A DNA stretch of 64,000 nucleotides from Polytrichum commune (Eukaryota; Streptophyta; Polytrichopsida; Polytrichales; Polytrichaceae), in contig OX485808.1 of assembly GCA_950295325.1 (NCBI GenBank), positions 18,432,527 to 18,496,526 on the forward strand. The letters run 5' to 3'. The position numbers and the translations under genes are program-made. The notes beneath the pieces are model-generated. The model saw only the letters and a list, made by a program, of their open reading frames with translations, was not told the DNA's origin and did not search any database. Shown here in pieces: positions 23,151 through 34,619 of this stretch; positions within the stretch are counted from its first letter, which is position 1, and each line of letters opens with the position of its first letter.

Positions 23151-25842
23151 ATAATTGAATGATACCCGCATTACTTTTGTCGCAGGGAAGGAAGTCATGG
23201 ATACTAATTGAAGCCTGTACTTTCTCTGAGCTAATGTCTGATGAGTTTCACATCTTACCATTATGAGAGTAACCTGTCACAGTACAAAGTTACTTAGATT
23301 TATGAGGGCTTCAAAAGGACCTGAAGGGCACTGATGTGTGGCCTTTCATGGCATTGCGATCCCTTGTGCTGCAAGTCTTTTACATGTCTGTCTTCTCTGT
23401 CAAGCCACATTAATGGATGTAAACATGTTCAACCTTAGGCCATAGAAATATACTGAGAGCTATAAAGGGTCCAACCACAGTAAAGTATTTCATCCGTAGT
23501 CTGTTCCATAGGCTTCAGATCTTTCCTTGTCACTTGGAACTTAAGATGTGGAAAACCAGAACCAACACTGCGAACTACAGTCAATGATTTGGGGCTTTAA
23601 ATGTATGACAATGCTACATAGGGCTAGTTTTGGGTGTGCCTTCCTCACTTTGAACTCTTGTTTTATGTGTTTTTAGCATGATTGACAAGGAAGGTTTGTT
23701 TTGGATGTCTTGTCCTGTAAGTCTTTGTTGTGATGATTCATACTTACATCTGGTCATATTGCCACTATTGTCAATTCTGGAGTGTAGGTAATAATCCCAA
23801 GAAGGTCCACATGTTCAATTAAGAGAAGGATTGGCTGTTGACATTGTTTACATCCATTTTAATGTGGCTTGGTAGAGATGATAGAGAAGATAGAGAAGAT
23901 AAAAAAGATAAGACATGACAACGATGAGAAGACTTGCAAGACAAGGGTTGGCAATGCAATGCAAGGTATTCCACAAAAGAATGGTTTGGGAAACCCTATT
24001 ATTGATGGGCTGAACAATGTATACTGTAATAGGTTGGAATTGAATCTCCTTATATGATGTGCTAATTTTTTGAAATTTTGTGCAAAATCTCTTAAACATG
24101 TTCAGTGCTCAAAAGTGTGGAGTTATAGATGCTTTTACTTGATTCTATTGTGTCCAGATAGAATCTTAGAATCTTAACAATGAGTCTAGACACAATTATG
24201 GTACACGAACCTGAGGTTCATATAGAGATTGTGTGAGGATTTGTTTTTGGAGATACATCTTGTATTTTGTACTCTGGTGCTTGAGGTTCTGTGTTTTGGC
24301 ATAACTAAGAGAGTGTATAACATCAATAAGCATTTGTGATTCGTATGAGTACTGGAAGTTGTTGCATGTGGATCTTGCCGATTTAAGCAATAGTGGATTC
24401 AAGATCAAGTTTTAATTCTCCATGCTGACATGCTTGAAGTCATCTTTGAAGAGATCATTGTCACAAATTTCCAAAGGGGGATACCATACAACAATTTGCT
24501 TCATAACAGCATAATGCGGCACATATTGAAATTTAACAAATTTATGATATTATCAATGATGGCATCAACTAGGAATTTATGATGTTTTTCCAACATTTTA
24601 ATGCTTTTACATAACAATTTTTCCATTAGAGGTTTGTGATGATGACGTCTTACTAGCCTATTGACGTTGTCTTCAATAACCTTGTGTTTGTTGAGGTTCC
24701 AACATGTTTTGGTATGGTACATAGAGGGCATATCATAACATCACGTAAACATTTGTCATACCAGTCTACACTCGAGTTTGCATGACTGGAAGAGTTAAGT
24801 TCTATTTTAGATCGTTGAGAAGTACATTGAACTTGGTAGGCTAAATGATCTTGCAAATCTCATGTGTCACCACTTTTTGAAGTTGGCCACTTTGAGGGGG
24901 CAATCTTTGGCCCGTTCACATTAGAGAGATTGAGAGGTTGCAAGAAGGAGCGTTTTCACTTGAGACTATCCATTTTTAACCGGACTTATAATGGTGCCTT
25001 GATGGACCCCATTCTGGGATCACGATGACCATCTCTTGGTCCAAGTCATATACTTAGAGGCGAGTCATGGGATTGGGATTTGTGGCGTTTGTGTAAACTC
25101 ATCCACCATGGATGAAGGGGCTCCACTAAAATCAAGTCTCCACCAAGGTTAGTGGCCGATTCATTCCAACATGATTTTCTAGACCAATTCAAGGTCTTTG
25201 GTTCTATCTCTAGAGTCTAATTATCTAAAAATGATTAGTTCTGTGCTATACTACAACTCATTGCATTTCGACCTTTGCTATAAATAAGTTTACGTAGACA
25301 TCATGAATCCCTAGCTAGATCCATGAGACATGCAAGATTTAGAATGGCGGGATGCTTATATGAGCGCCTTATATGGTCGCTTAGATGACATGGTGGTTAA
25401 ATGGAGTTGTCATGGATCCCATCATATCATATACCACTCAAATATAGGCATTCGATTAAGAATAGTGACTGCATTATATCTACATATTTTAGCCACAAGT
25501 GCTCTTTCGTTCACTTCTAAACTATGTGTATTTGAAGAGTACAGTGTCATGCTCTCTAAATACTTGAGAGGTATATTATACAATTCGTAGGTACAGTAGG
25601 TCCAATGTGCATTTTTATGAGCCGCAATTTACTTCTGCGATATGAAGGAGTTTGTTTGGTAAGAAACCATAAGATAACTCAAGACAATAATTTATGTATT
25701 GAAGTGTTGTGTAGGCTTCTCTCCAAAAAGCAATTGCTGACTTGTATTCCTACCAACATTTCAGATAGGAAACTGGAAGATCAAAGTTGCTGGAATATTA
25801 AGTCTAATGAGGTGTTCACATACTGATGATGTTGGGGATCCT
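23151..25842. other. Intergenic, no gene recognised
   Basis: AT-rich sequence with only short frames. 23876-23915 is a GATAGAGAAGATA-type purine-rich low-complexity run. No RNA gene or clear mobile-element boundary was found. Confidence 0.45.
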
Positions 25843-26092
25843 CTAGCAGGGAGAGAGGGAATTATTGCACGAGTGTACCTCTCATTCATCCAACATAAAA
25901 GCGATTGAGATAGTATGAGGTCGAGAGGTTACTTTTTTAGTTGATTTGACACTGGAATTAGCATTAAAGATCCATAATTGGTGTAGTTCAAGTCATTTGA
26001 GATGTATCAACCACAAACTTATAGGGGGTCAATTTTTATGTTGGATGAATAAGAGGTACACTCGGGTGTAATAATTCCCTCTCTCCCTCTAG
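25843..26092. mobile_element. 250-bp MITE with ~58-bp terminal inverted repeats
   Basis: The left arm is 25843-25900 and the right arm 26034-26092. They are inverse copies with a handful of mismatches, containing GGGAGAGAGGGAATTATT and TTCATCCAACATAAAA. The ends read TA-GCAGGGAG and CCCTC-TA, so a TA target duplication (Tc1/mariner type) is possible. The spacer between arms is about 135 bp and non-coding. Degenerate relatives lie at 3952-4164 and 7806-8040. It is positioned 500 bp beyond the 3' end of the minus-strand gene. Confidence 0.75.
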
Positions 26093-26580
26093 TAGTGGTC
26101 AAAGTGACTTTTACTGTACAGTAAAATTCAAGATAAATTAAGCAGTAGATTGAAAATGACGTCCATGTCCAAAACGTTGAACTGCAATCGCCGCCCTCAC
26201 AAGGAAGGCGGAAGAGGATGCCGGAATAATACCAAGATTTACCATGAAATGTGTGAGTCATTCTCATTCAAAAAACTTTTACCGAAGACTTCATAATCCC
26301 AAACCCTTCAGTCTTCATGAAAATCCCTGCTTCATAAACCTTAGACTCATCTCAAAAGATGAGAATCAGAGAAGGACATAAGTCTGACTACGGTTACCGA
26401 GATATGTAACCTGACCTCCAGACTCTCTGTCGTTCTCCACCAATGTCATTGAAAATGACTGGATTTCTTAGCTCATATGTCCAATTCCACTGCCATCAGC
26501 CACCGGCTCGACAATTCCATCATGCCAGGTGGAAGAAAGAGTGCCAAAAAGAGAGGAAGTACCAATGAAAATTCCAAGGG

Positions 26581-26586
26581 TTTATT
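26581..26586 (-). terminator. Candidate polyadenylation signal of the minus-strand gene
   Basis: TTTATT on the plus strand is AATAAA on the minus strand, 30 bases past the TAA at 26618-26616. The position is close but plausible; a longer 3' UTR is equally possible. Confidence 0.4.
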
Positions 26587-26615
26587 GGAAAGCTCAAGCT
26601 CAGGGGGTTTTGGGT

Positions 26616-29600
26616 TTATGATGGAGGTGGAATGATAAGAGCGTTGCTTCTCGAGGTCTTCCCTTTGAACTTGGCCGCCACTCGCTGCGACGTTTTCCGA
26701 TACACGACAACATCTTTCCCGACCCGAAGAGGCACCTGTTGCACACACGTTGTGTATACCTTGATTTCAAAATTCCAATCCAGTCTGCCATGTAACTTCT
26801 TCACCATGTCACAGGGAACCTCCCAAGTGGCTTCACAGATCTCTTCCAAATCCCTGAACCGAATGACTTCTGGATTCGTAAAAGGCAGCTCAGGAACATT
26901 GCTGCCCAACGCACAGTCGGCAGGATCCTCTTCACAAAACACTTGTCCATCACCCCAAGCGTTCATCTTCCACCCCCACTCCACCGACTTCTCGGCGCTC
27001 GCGGGATCAAATACCGCTGACATCCACCTGTGCTTCACCACTGCCACATCATTCTCAACATCATCCGGTCTGATCTGATCCACCCTATGAGATTCAACCT
27101 CCTCTTCACTGAGCTCAGGCAGCGACAGCTTCGAGAGCCGTTCCGTGACCCCGAGCGTGTTGTGTCTTTGCAACGCAATCGTGTCCTCTTCGGCGACGGG
27201 TTTTGCAGAGATTTGCGTGCAGTGGTGAGCCCATTTCTCTGAAGGCGAGACCTTGATTTCAATGTGGTAGACAAAGTGGCCGCGCGTGTTTTTGTCGTTC
27301 AAGGTTTGTGTGACGCCGAATTGTACCTCTTCCAACATCAAGTGAAGCTCCAGGCGAGGGACATCCACCAACCTGTCCCCAGAACAAAACAAAGAAAAAA
27401 CAAAAATCAGATTGGTTCCAACTTCCAACAAAGTTAAAAAGAAACAGATCATTCCGCAATCCTCATCTCAAATGGTTTCTGCTCCACGCAAACCCATCTA
27501 CCAGTGAAGAGGGAGTAATTTGAGGCAACTGAACCACAAGATATCCTTTTGGCTAATCATTGCAATGCTTGGGTTAATCCTTGTAGTTTTACATGAAAAA
27601 AGACAACTTATGAATTATGGTTTGTTGAATTTCTTAGATTTTTACATTTTGAAACTGCAAATTGAACCGGCCCATCTGTAACTAATCCCGGGTCATACAC
27701 ATCTATAACGCTCTTGCAGTAACTATCATAAAGACACAAACTCCATCTGCATCATCGAAGTCGATATGGCCGAGTTGGTCTAAGGCGCCAGTTTCAGGTA
27801 CTGGTCCGAAAGGGCGTGGGTTCGAATCCCACTGTCGACACCTGGGTTGCACCAAGTGATGCCTAATTCACTTTTTTGCATTGGCTTGAACACAATCACA
27901 ATTTTAGAGCAAACCACTAAAACTCCCTATTTCAGATTTTATGTAAGGGTGTTTCTGGTGTTTGAGCAATTTGAAATGCCCAAGTTCTTCAGATTGTGAC
28001 TTACTCCACCTTGGATACCACAGCAGCCTCTCTACACTATATAATAATCGGTGGGCAATGGGAATTTTATATACTGTTAAGATATCCCTATTCTGACATG
28101 TAAGCAAAAACCAGTGCCTCAAATCGTACCATGTGTTAGTCCTACATTGGCTCAGACTCACTTCACTCGCACATGGAAACTACATCCTGGCACTATACAG
28201 CGCCCTAAACAGTATTGTGGTTAGGATGAGCTTTGCCCTGTACTGTTAGGGGAAGCCCGCCCAAGTCCCTGGTTGAGGCATAAATGCCGTATCTACATAA
28301 CAAACTCTCCCTCATTTGTCCAAATTTTGCACTTGCAGATGCGGATACAGTGAATTCTCACACTGGTTGCTGTATCCAAATCTGCTTTCAGGAAAAAAAC
28401 TTTACGAACATAGCATTGTCTGGCAAAAAGAAGTGAGAAAGAGGCTATCTACTAAATCATCCTATATCATGAAAAGCAGATGACACACCTTTAGGTGGAA
28501 ATGAGCCACATTAATGTAAATGAGTCACCTTTAGGCGATCATCCAAGGGGAATTAAGGGCATTGTGTCCTCATCTCATTATGTTTGTGGTGAGTTTGTGG
28601 TGGCCACAAATGGATGGCCACAAATGGACTCATCTTGTTGGAAAATGTGGAGGAACATATCCACTTTCAGCAAATATTTGCAGATACAGCAATGGGTTGG
28701 GGAGCCCTCACTTGTGCTGCAATTTTTCCAACATAATGCCGCAACGGGTAGTCTTACCCTAAGGCCCTAAATAGCCGAGGAGAATAGAGAGGAAATTAAT
28801 GACTCAAAAGTAACATGACGTTACCCACACTCTTCAACTACCAGGTGTCAGTCCTAAGTTGGCTGAGACCACTTGATTCCCACGTGGATACCCCAATAAT
28901 AAGTAAAACCTGATGGGTATCCCGAGGTGCGGGCCATGCTACTTTCCAACTTATTAGGTGTGGTGACTCAGCACAACTGCTGCACTTGGTTTCAAGAGAC
29001 TGGTGCGTGAGATGATCACTCCCTAATCACTTATAACAGAATATATAATTCAGTGTACTTATTCCCAAAAATAAACTGCCTCGATGAATGTTGACTGATT
29101 GAATCAACGGATAGATAGACGTACAGGAAAGCCTCATGAAGTGGTTCCCTGCCCATATCCAATCCGTGTCTTTATGTACTGGACGACCCCGCAAGGTAAC
29201 ATGGTATCCTTCATCGGCACAATGATTTGAGGACTTTTAGGTTAACCCCTAAAAAGCGAGCAGTTGAGGACAAAATTTGTCCTTGAGGCCGCAGGACCAA
29301 ACTTGTGTTATAATTCAGCAACAACCGACTTGTGGGAGATAATTTGCTTCAGAATGTACTTGTGCACAAATGTACATAGATCGAACAGCGGAATTTCAAG
29401 TTAGATCTGCTCCTACTTACGGAATGTACACAAGTGGGATCTCACAAAACTGTATGTTTTTGCAAAGAGTGTATAGAAGTCGTTGCTATACTATGAGTAA
29501 AATACACTAAAAGGTTGTAGTACATACCTCGTATATGCTGCTCGAAATCGCACATCTGCGTAAACCTCTTGCTCACATTTCTCATGGGTGACGAGATCCT

Positions 29601-32600
29601 CCACCGTCTGCATAAATTCTTGCTCGGAAGGACTTTGCATGATGATCTGCTGTGGAGCCGAAATGCGAGCTGGAGATATATATCCCACTCAAACAGTTCA
29701 AAGTCGGCAATGTTCTTCTGTACTCATCTTCATAACTATAAGAAGTGGAACAGTAACTACGCACTTATTGACAAGTGTAACTTCTAAGTAGGAGCACCAT
29801 GTGCACACCGATATCGATCACTCTCCTCCATGGCAAGGCTCTTGTACTGATTTTTGGATTGTGGTGATAAAAATTGTTAACTGAGTTTCATGATGCAAAA
29901 CCAGACATCAGATTATGCTAAACTTACATACCATGTTCAAAATTCTTAAGTTTGAGGAAATAGAGGGTTACTTGAGGAAAGTCAACTTTTCAAGTCAACT
30001 AAGTGAGAAATGCACCGGTTCAATACAGGGTTATTGACTGCTAGCTTTTCAATTTCCACGGCAAGGCTCTTATACTGGTATATCAATTGGAATGATAGAG
30101 TTTGGAGAAGATTTATGATGCAAAATCAGACATCAGATTATTCATGAAAAATCAACTTACATATCATGTTCATAATTCTTAAGGATAAGAAAATGGAGGG
30201 TTAAGTACTTAAGTACCATCTCTCACAAGCTCTTGGGCAAAAGGATGAGCCTTGAAGCTTTTGGGGCTGTAAGGTGCATAGGCATCCACCACCAGACTTT
30301 GCATTCTCTCCAATTCATGGTCACGCGGTCTGCATTCAGCTTTGTGCAGGATGATTTGGCCTTCTTTGCCATCCCCAGTCACTATGAAACCGTGTTTGAG
30401 AAATTCATCGGCAAGCTCATGGTTGTCCAGTGACAGCACCCCACAATCTGTGACAAGCTCTGCTAGCTCCTCAACAGAAACTTGTTGCAAGCCCTGAAAA
30501 TCTCAAAATTGGTGGTTTGATTTCAGAAGATCATAAAGATTGCAAATAAAAAAGACACAGGTTTGAAATCTCCAAGTTGGAAAGTACTACTTGCTTGAAT
30601 GACATAGGTGGTGCACTAGTTTTCAACTACCTCCAGAAAGGCTAGCTAGAAATTCAAGATGCTCCTTTGAAGACTATAAATGATTGAGAATTCCATATCG
30701 TCAAAATCTAAATTAAATTACTGGGAGTACAGCAAATACGTATACCGTTCTTCACTAACAGATCACTGGTAGGATTTTGAATATATAAATGATTCTTACT
30801 GGTAGGTTTTTCTTTTGATGATCGATGTGTGTCAAGACATTTTCTCTTACTTCCTTATATCTTACTCGCTCAGTGGCCATCTCCATGAAAGGAACTGATG
30901 TTTGGAATCTGCATCCCAACATATTCTATCGAGATACAGAGGATCCAGATGAAGTAAATTATAGAACAACACTACCACATTCAACACCTCCCGGAAATTT
31001 AAGAATATTTTTTTTAGAACACTAAAAGGAGAATTAAAAACCTGTCCTTTTTTGAAGATCCTCGGTTAAAACCCAAAATTAAATTACTGGAAGTACGGCA
31101 AGCTTACTGACAATCTTCTGGAAATTAGAGTTTTCCATTTTACAAATGCACATAGAAACTACCAGATGATTCTTGATGGTAATCTTCATTCAATGAATAA
31201 TGTGCAAGCCATGTTTTCATATTTCCAAGTATCTCACTCACGCAGTGGTCATCGTCCCGTGGGAAATTTAATTTGTCATCCGCCCCCCAACATATCCTAT
31301 CGAATCGTATGACTTTATAGTGTCGGAGAAATTAGGGCAGCTGCAGGAATGTGACGTAAATTATAAAACAACGCTCCCACTCTCAAAACCTCCTGGAAAT
31401 TCAAGAATCTCCTCTGAAGAATACTTATTAAATTATTAAATTTATAATGTAAAAATGCCGATCCTCGGTCAAAAGCTCAGAATTGAATTACTGGAAGTAC
31501 AGCAAGCTTACTGACAATCTTCACGAAATTAGGGTTTTATATATACATAGAAACTACCAAATGAGTCTTAATGGTAATGTTCATTCAATGATAGATGTGC
31601 AAGCCATTTTCTCATAATGCCATAGATCTCACTTTCGCAGCAGTCATCTCCATGGTAGAAATTGAATTTGTCATCTGCACCAGTGTTCAAGATTGAAGCC
31701 CTCATATGAGTTTCATTTTGAAGGGCTCTCAAATTTCAGCCCTTCAGTTGAAAGGCTCATTTAAATCCAAGACGTCAATCTAAGAATATAGAAATGAAAT
31801 ACAAAAACTCATATTAAACTTGTGCATGGATTATATGGTACATGTTTCTAGTACAATGTGAAGAATTAAGTTTAAAGGGCATTGAAGACTTCAATCTTGA
31901 ACACTGATCCGCACCCCAATACTTCCTATCGAGCCAGAGGTGACCTTACAGTGTCGGAGAAATTAGGGCAGGTGCAGGGATGTGATGTATATCAAATCAC
32001 AGGACTGAGGACATGAGTACTCCCCAGATCCCTACGACTACTGTTCTGAGCGACAACGATGTTCTTAACTTAAAATTTATATTTCTGCTACACCTACAAG
32101 TTACGACGATGTCCTAGCCTCAGGCATTCGCGTACCCAACAACCTACGATCCTCCGTTACAGTTAACAGGAAGATCAAAAATAATAAACACAGGTGTCCA
32201 AAGGTAAGGCAATGGAAGTAGTACCTCCAGATCTTGCTGCTTCCCATACGTTGATCTCATCTCTGCAGGGTCAAGTGCTGTACGCATCGCCGATCGATCG
32301 GTCCTCAGTACCTGATGAAGGAGACTTAACTCCTCGCCGCCCCCTCTTTAAATCTCTCTTACACCTGATGAAACAACCAGAAGTGGATTTCCTCATCACT
32401 AAGTTAACTATTTGGACCTTACCCCTAACCCTCAAACCCTAAACCCTCAACAACCTGAAGGGACTCGTCTTCTCTGTTGCAGCAGTTGTAAGTTAAGTTC
32501 AGCCACACTAATCAACTGAGCCGCAAACTATGACGGACAATCTGCAAGATTTTTTTTTGCTGTGTATCTCACCAGCCCCAGACTCAACTCCCAACACAGT

Positions 32601-33649
32601 TGACTGAAAATCCCTTCAATTTCAAAATCTGCATTAATACCTCAAATTCGGTGTTGGTGAGATGAAATTAACCTTAAACCCTTAACCCTTAACCCTTAAA
32701 TCCTGAACAAACTGAAGGAACTCATCTTCTCTGTTGCCTCAGTTGCAATGTAACTTCAGTGACACAAATCAGACTGTAACTAACAATCTGCAAGAATATA
32801 TTGCTGTGTACCTCACTAACTTCAGATTCAACTCCCAACACAGTTGACTGAATATCAATTCAATTCTAGCTGAAGCAGCTATGCATTAAGGTACCTCAAA
32901 TGCGGTGTTCTTAAGATTAAACGAACACCTATCCCCTATCCCCTATCCCCTATCCCCTAAACCTTCAACAACCTGAAGGAACTCATCTTCTCTGTTGCAT
33001 CAGATGTACGTTAGGCTCAGCAACACTATTTAAGAAGACTATAACTGACAATCTGCACGAGAAAAATTCTGTGTACCTCACTAGATTTCAGTTTCAATTC
33101 CCAACACAGTTGACTGTAAATCCACTTCAATAACTGTACCTCAAATTCAATGTTTGTCACGAGATAAAACCTTTACTGAATCCCTAAGTCCTAGCTCCGG
33201 ATCCCTCAACAACCTGGAGGGATTCTAGTCCTCTGTTGCATCGATGTAAATTAAGCTCAGCAATTGAGCAGACTGCTGGAGTCTGGCAATGAACTATCTG
33301 CCAAAATTAAAAATAAAAGTTATTTGCTCAACATCCAACACAGACAGATTTACTGAAAAAATCCACGTGAATTCTAGCAGCTGAAACAGGTGTGCATTAA
33401 GCTAATAGTACCTCAAATTGGGTGTTGGTGAGCTGCTGATCAAACCTTGTGATCTACAGTATTGTGTGCAAGTAAGTACTCATTAAGTATCTGGGATTTG
33501 AGAAGCCTGTCGGTTACAATGCAAGCTGCTGTTGCGAGATCGATTACACTTGGCTGCTTGAGCAAGTTCTGCGCAGGCCACATCACCAGCCTTGATGTCA
33601 AGCATGCATTCCAAGTTAGTAATTTCATCACCACCGATGAATGGTTCAT
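26616..33649 (-). CDS. Unrecognised multi-exon plant protein (459 residues predicted)
   Basis: Exons on the minus strand: A 33649-33446, B 30493-30217, C 29669-29528, D 27372-26616. All introns are GT..AG, phases agree (0, 1, 2) and the total is 1380 nt including TAA. B-C-D are well supported. Exon A (68 codons, ATG after an in-frame TAG, donor AAG/GTTTGA) is less certain. B holds a helical-looking stretch (VSVEELAELVTDCGVLSLDN), then IILHKAE and a region rich in His/Pro. D is rich in alternating beta-like segments (LVDVPRLELHLMLEEVQFGV, HFVYHIEIKV), an acidic middle (LPELSEEEVESHRVDQIRPD) and a basic end (KFKGKTSRSNALIIPPPS). No signal peptide, membrane segment or catalytic motif is evident. 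I cannot name a family. Intron C/D contains a tRNA gene, and introns A/B and B/C contain tandem duplications. Uncertain only in its 5' end. Confidence 0.65.
27760..27840 (+). tRNA. tRNA-Leu (anticodon CAG)
   Basis: The gene is 81 nt and can fold fully. The acceptor is GTCGATA with TGTCGAC plus discriminator A, including one G-T pair. The D arm contains the A box TGGCCGAGTTGG. The anticodon stem CCAGT/ACTGG surrounds the loop TTCAGGT, with CAG at 27795-27797. A long variable arm is present as expected for Leu, and the T arm GTGGGTTCGAATCCCAC has an intact B box. No intron, and no CCA is encoded. It decodes CUG. It lies inside the last intron of the minus-strand gene, in the opposite orientation. 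No defect seen, so probably functional. Confidence 0.96.
27841..29527. other. Intron C/D remainder of the minus-strand gene
   Basis: Intron 27373-29527 (2155 nt). Apart from the tRNA gene it shows only short frames and no element with clear termini. The phrase GGTGTCAGTCCTAAGTTGGC (28844-28863) resembles the sequence near 28132 (TGTTAGTCCTACATTGGC), a weak internal repeat. Confidence 0.45.
27872..27877 (+). terminator. RNA polymerase III terminator of tRNA-Leu
   Basis: A run of six T begins 32 bases after the tRNA 3' end and is the first T4-or-longer run downstream. A slightly extended trailer is implied. Confidence 0.7.
29826..30210. repeat. Local tandem duplication in intron B/C (~235-bp unit)
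   Basis: Two adjacent units, about 29826-30059 and 30060-30210. They share GGCAAGGCTCTTRTACTG, then TGATGCAAAAYCAGACATC and CATGTTCA.AATTCTTAAG. The second unit ends next to the donor site of exon B. Divergence is moderate, so the event is not recent. Confidence 0.65.
30706..32014. repeat. Threefold tandem repeat in intron A/B
   Basis: Units start at about 30706, 31070 and 31488, each with AATTACTGGRAGTACRGCAA. Further in, each has CGCAGTGGTCATC-like, CCCAACATATCCTATCGA-like and AAATTAGGGCAG-like landmarks. The third unit contains a 226-bp hAT MITE. Unit length is about 364-418 bp without the insertion. Non-coding on both strands. Confidence 0.75.
31681..31906. mobile_element. hAT-type MITE (CAGTGTTCAAGATTGAAG ends)
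   Basis: A 226-bp element with perfect 18-bp inverted ends, CAGTGTTCAAGATTGAAG and CTTCAATCTTGAACACTG. It is flanked by ATCTGCAC (31673-31680) and ATCCGCAC (31907-31914), an 8-bp target duplication with one mismatch. CAGTG termini plus 8-bp duplication are the hAT signature. The two sister tandem units lack it, showing the empty site. Non-coding. Confidence 0.9.
32430..33440. repeat. Fourfold tandem repeat with variable CCCTAA-like spacers
   Basis: Units start at about 32440, 32697, 32960 and 33200. Each has CTCAACAACCTGAAGG-type sequence, TTCTCTGTTGCA, GACAATCTGCA, CCAACACAGTTGACTG and ACCTCAAATTCGGTG. Before the units lie short repeat runs: telomere-like CCCTAA variants (32417-32446), AACCCTT (about 32676-32697) and CTATCCC repeated four to five times (32931-32958). 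On the minus strand each unit shows a GAG/GTA donor-like site. Probably intronic (intron A/B). Confidence 0.75.
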
Positions 33650-33840
33650 GCCATATAAGGTAAGTAAGCAGGCCTAATTCGTTTACTTATATTAAAATAG
33701 ACACTCGAATATATATGAGTGATGCATGGTTAGGTGTGGATCTAGTAAGAACAGACGCTCGAAAAAAAATCATGTCTTTCAAAGAGATTAGACTATATGT
33801 TCAAAATTTGTTCACCATTCTAGACTCGGCTCAATAGGCA
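33650..33840. repeat. Upstream flank of exon A; partial dispersed repeat
   Basis: 33690-33845 is a diverged piece of the 340-bp dispersed family (ATGGTTAGGTGTGGATC, AAATTTGTTCACCAT). On the plus strand AAG/GTAAGT at 33658-33665 looks like a strong donor after an open frame from 33519, so an antisense exon cannot be excluded. Confidence 0.4.
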
Positions 33841-34100
33841 ACATGAATGAGCAAGCTCAAGGTTCCTTTTTGCACCCGTCACAAGCAAAAAGAATGGCAT
33901 ATAAAGTTTGAAATTAATCTTGCCCAAACTCGAAAAAAACGCAAAAAAGGAAAAATTTGCAGGTCACATGGAAAGGCAAAAAAGAATCAGCCCATCAAAA
34001 GAAAGGTTCCCTCAACCATAACCCGTCAACCATATGTTGTATCTTGTAATATAAGCCAAGCTTTGATTTCATAGTGACTTAGGAGATATGAGTCAACTTT
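33841..34100 (+). repeat. Dispersed repeat, copy of 7255-7620 in the other orientation
   Basis: Open for 75 codons from 33847 with a strongly basic stretch (TRKKRKKGKICRSHGKAKKN). The relation to the 7-kb copy is visible in both protein and DNA. It is not assigned to a known family. Confidence 0.45.
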
Positions 34101-34336
34101 TGCACCTGTAAGTGAACCCAATTTGAGTTTATGTTGAGTTTTGTGATGTACATGCTCCCATGCTAGATTGAACTATATCTACGATGGCAAATTTCACTTT
34201 CCGATCTCAATTTATTTTGGGTGATTGCAAGCAAATGAGATTACAAATAGGAGTTGAACATATATTTTGGTTTGGCTAGAAATTGCTTTTGTTGGAGATT
34301 CTTGAGTGGAGGTAAGTGTTTTTTTCAAGCACAACT

Positions 34337-34618
34337 TTATTCTTGTACACTAGCAGTTTGTAGAGAAGAAGAGACCCCAAAACATGTTGTATAGGCGTGC
34401 ACAAATATGCTCAAAAAACTCTTAGTGGTATAGACTGCACCCCCCTCCCCCCATTTTGCTTGAGCTTTAGCAATAGCAGTGTCCATGACATGCAAACCTT
34501 CTCCTTGGGCATGTAAAAACCATTCTCTCTTCATTTCTCTGAAGTAATATGTATCATCTACAACCATACCAGCTATGGTGTCAAACTTGAAGTTATCATG
34601 TTGCTTTGGTTTTTCCAT
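34337..34618 (-). pseudogene. Open frame of unknown origin, 93 codons
   Basis: ATG at 34618 (MEKPKQHDNFKFDTIAGMVV..) runs to a stop at 34337. Composition looks protein-like (DDTYYFREMKREWFLHAQGE), with an Ala/Lys-rich middle. No domain is recognised and the flanks contain no matching exons. It may be a fragment of a host or transposon gene, or chance. Confidence 0.3.
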
Positions 34619-34619
34619 G

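Noticed and set aside
30217-30493. Weak resemblance of exon B to the N-terminal domain of plant mitochondrial calcium uniporters
   Set aside because: Only scattered residues agree, and the rest of the protein lacks the two membrane segments and the pore motif.
32410-32450. CCCTAA-like run as a possible interstitial telomere
   Set aside because: Only a few imperfect units, and the following units have different heptamers. It is part of the tandem-repeat spacers.
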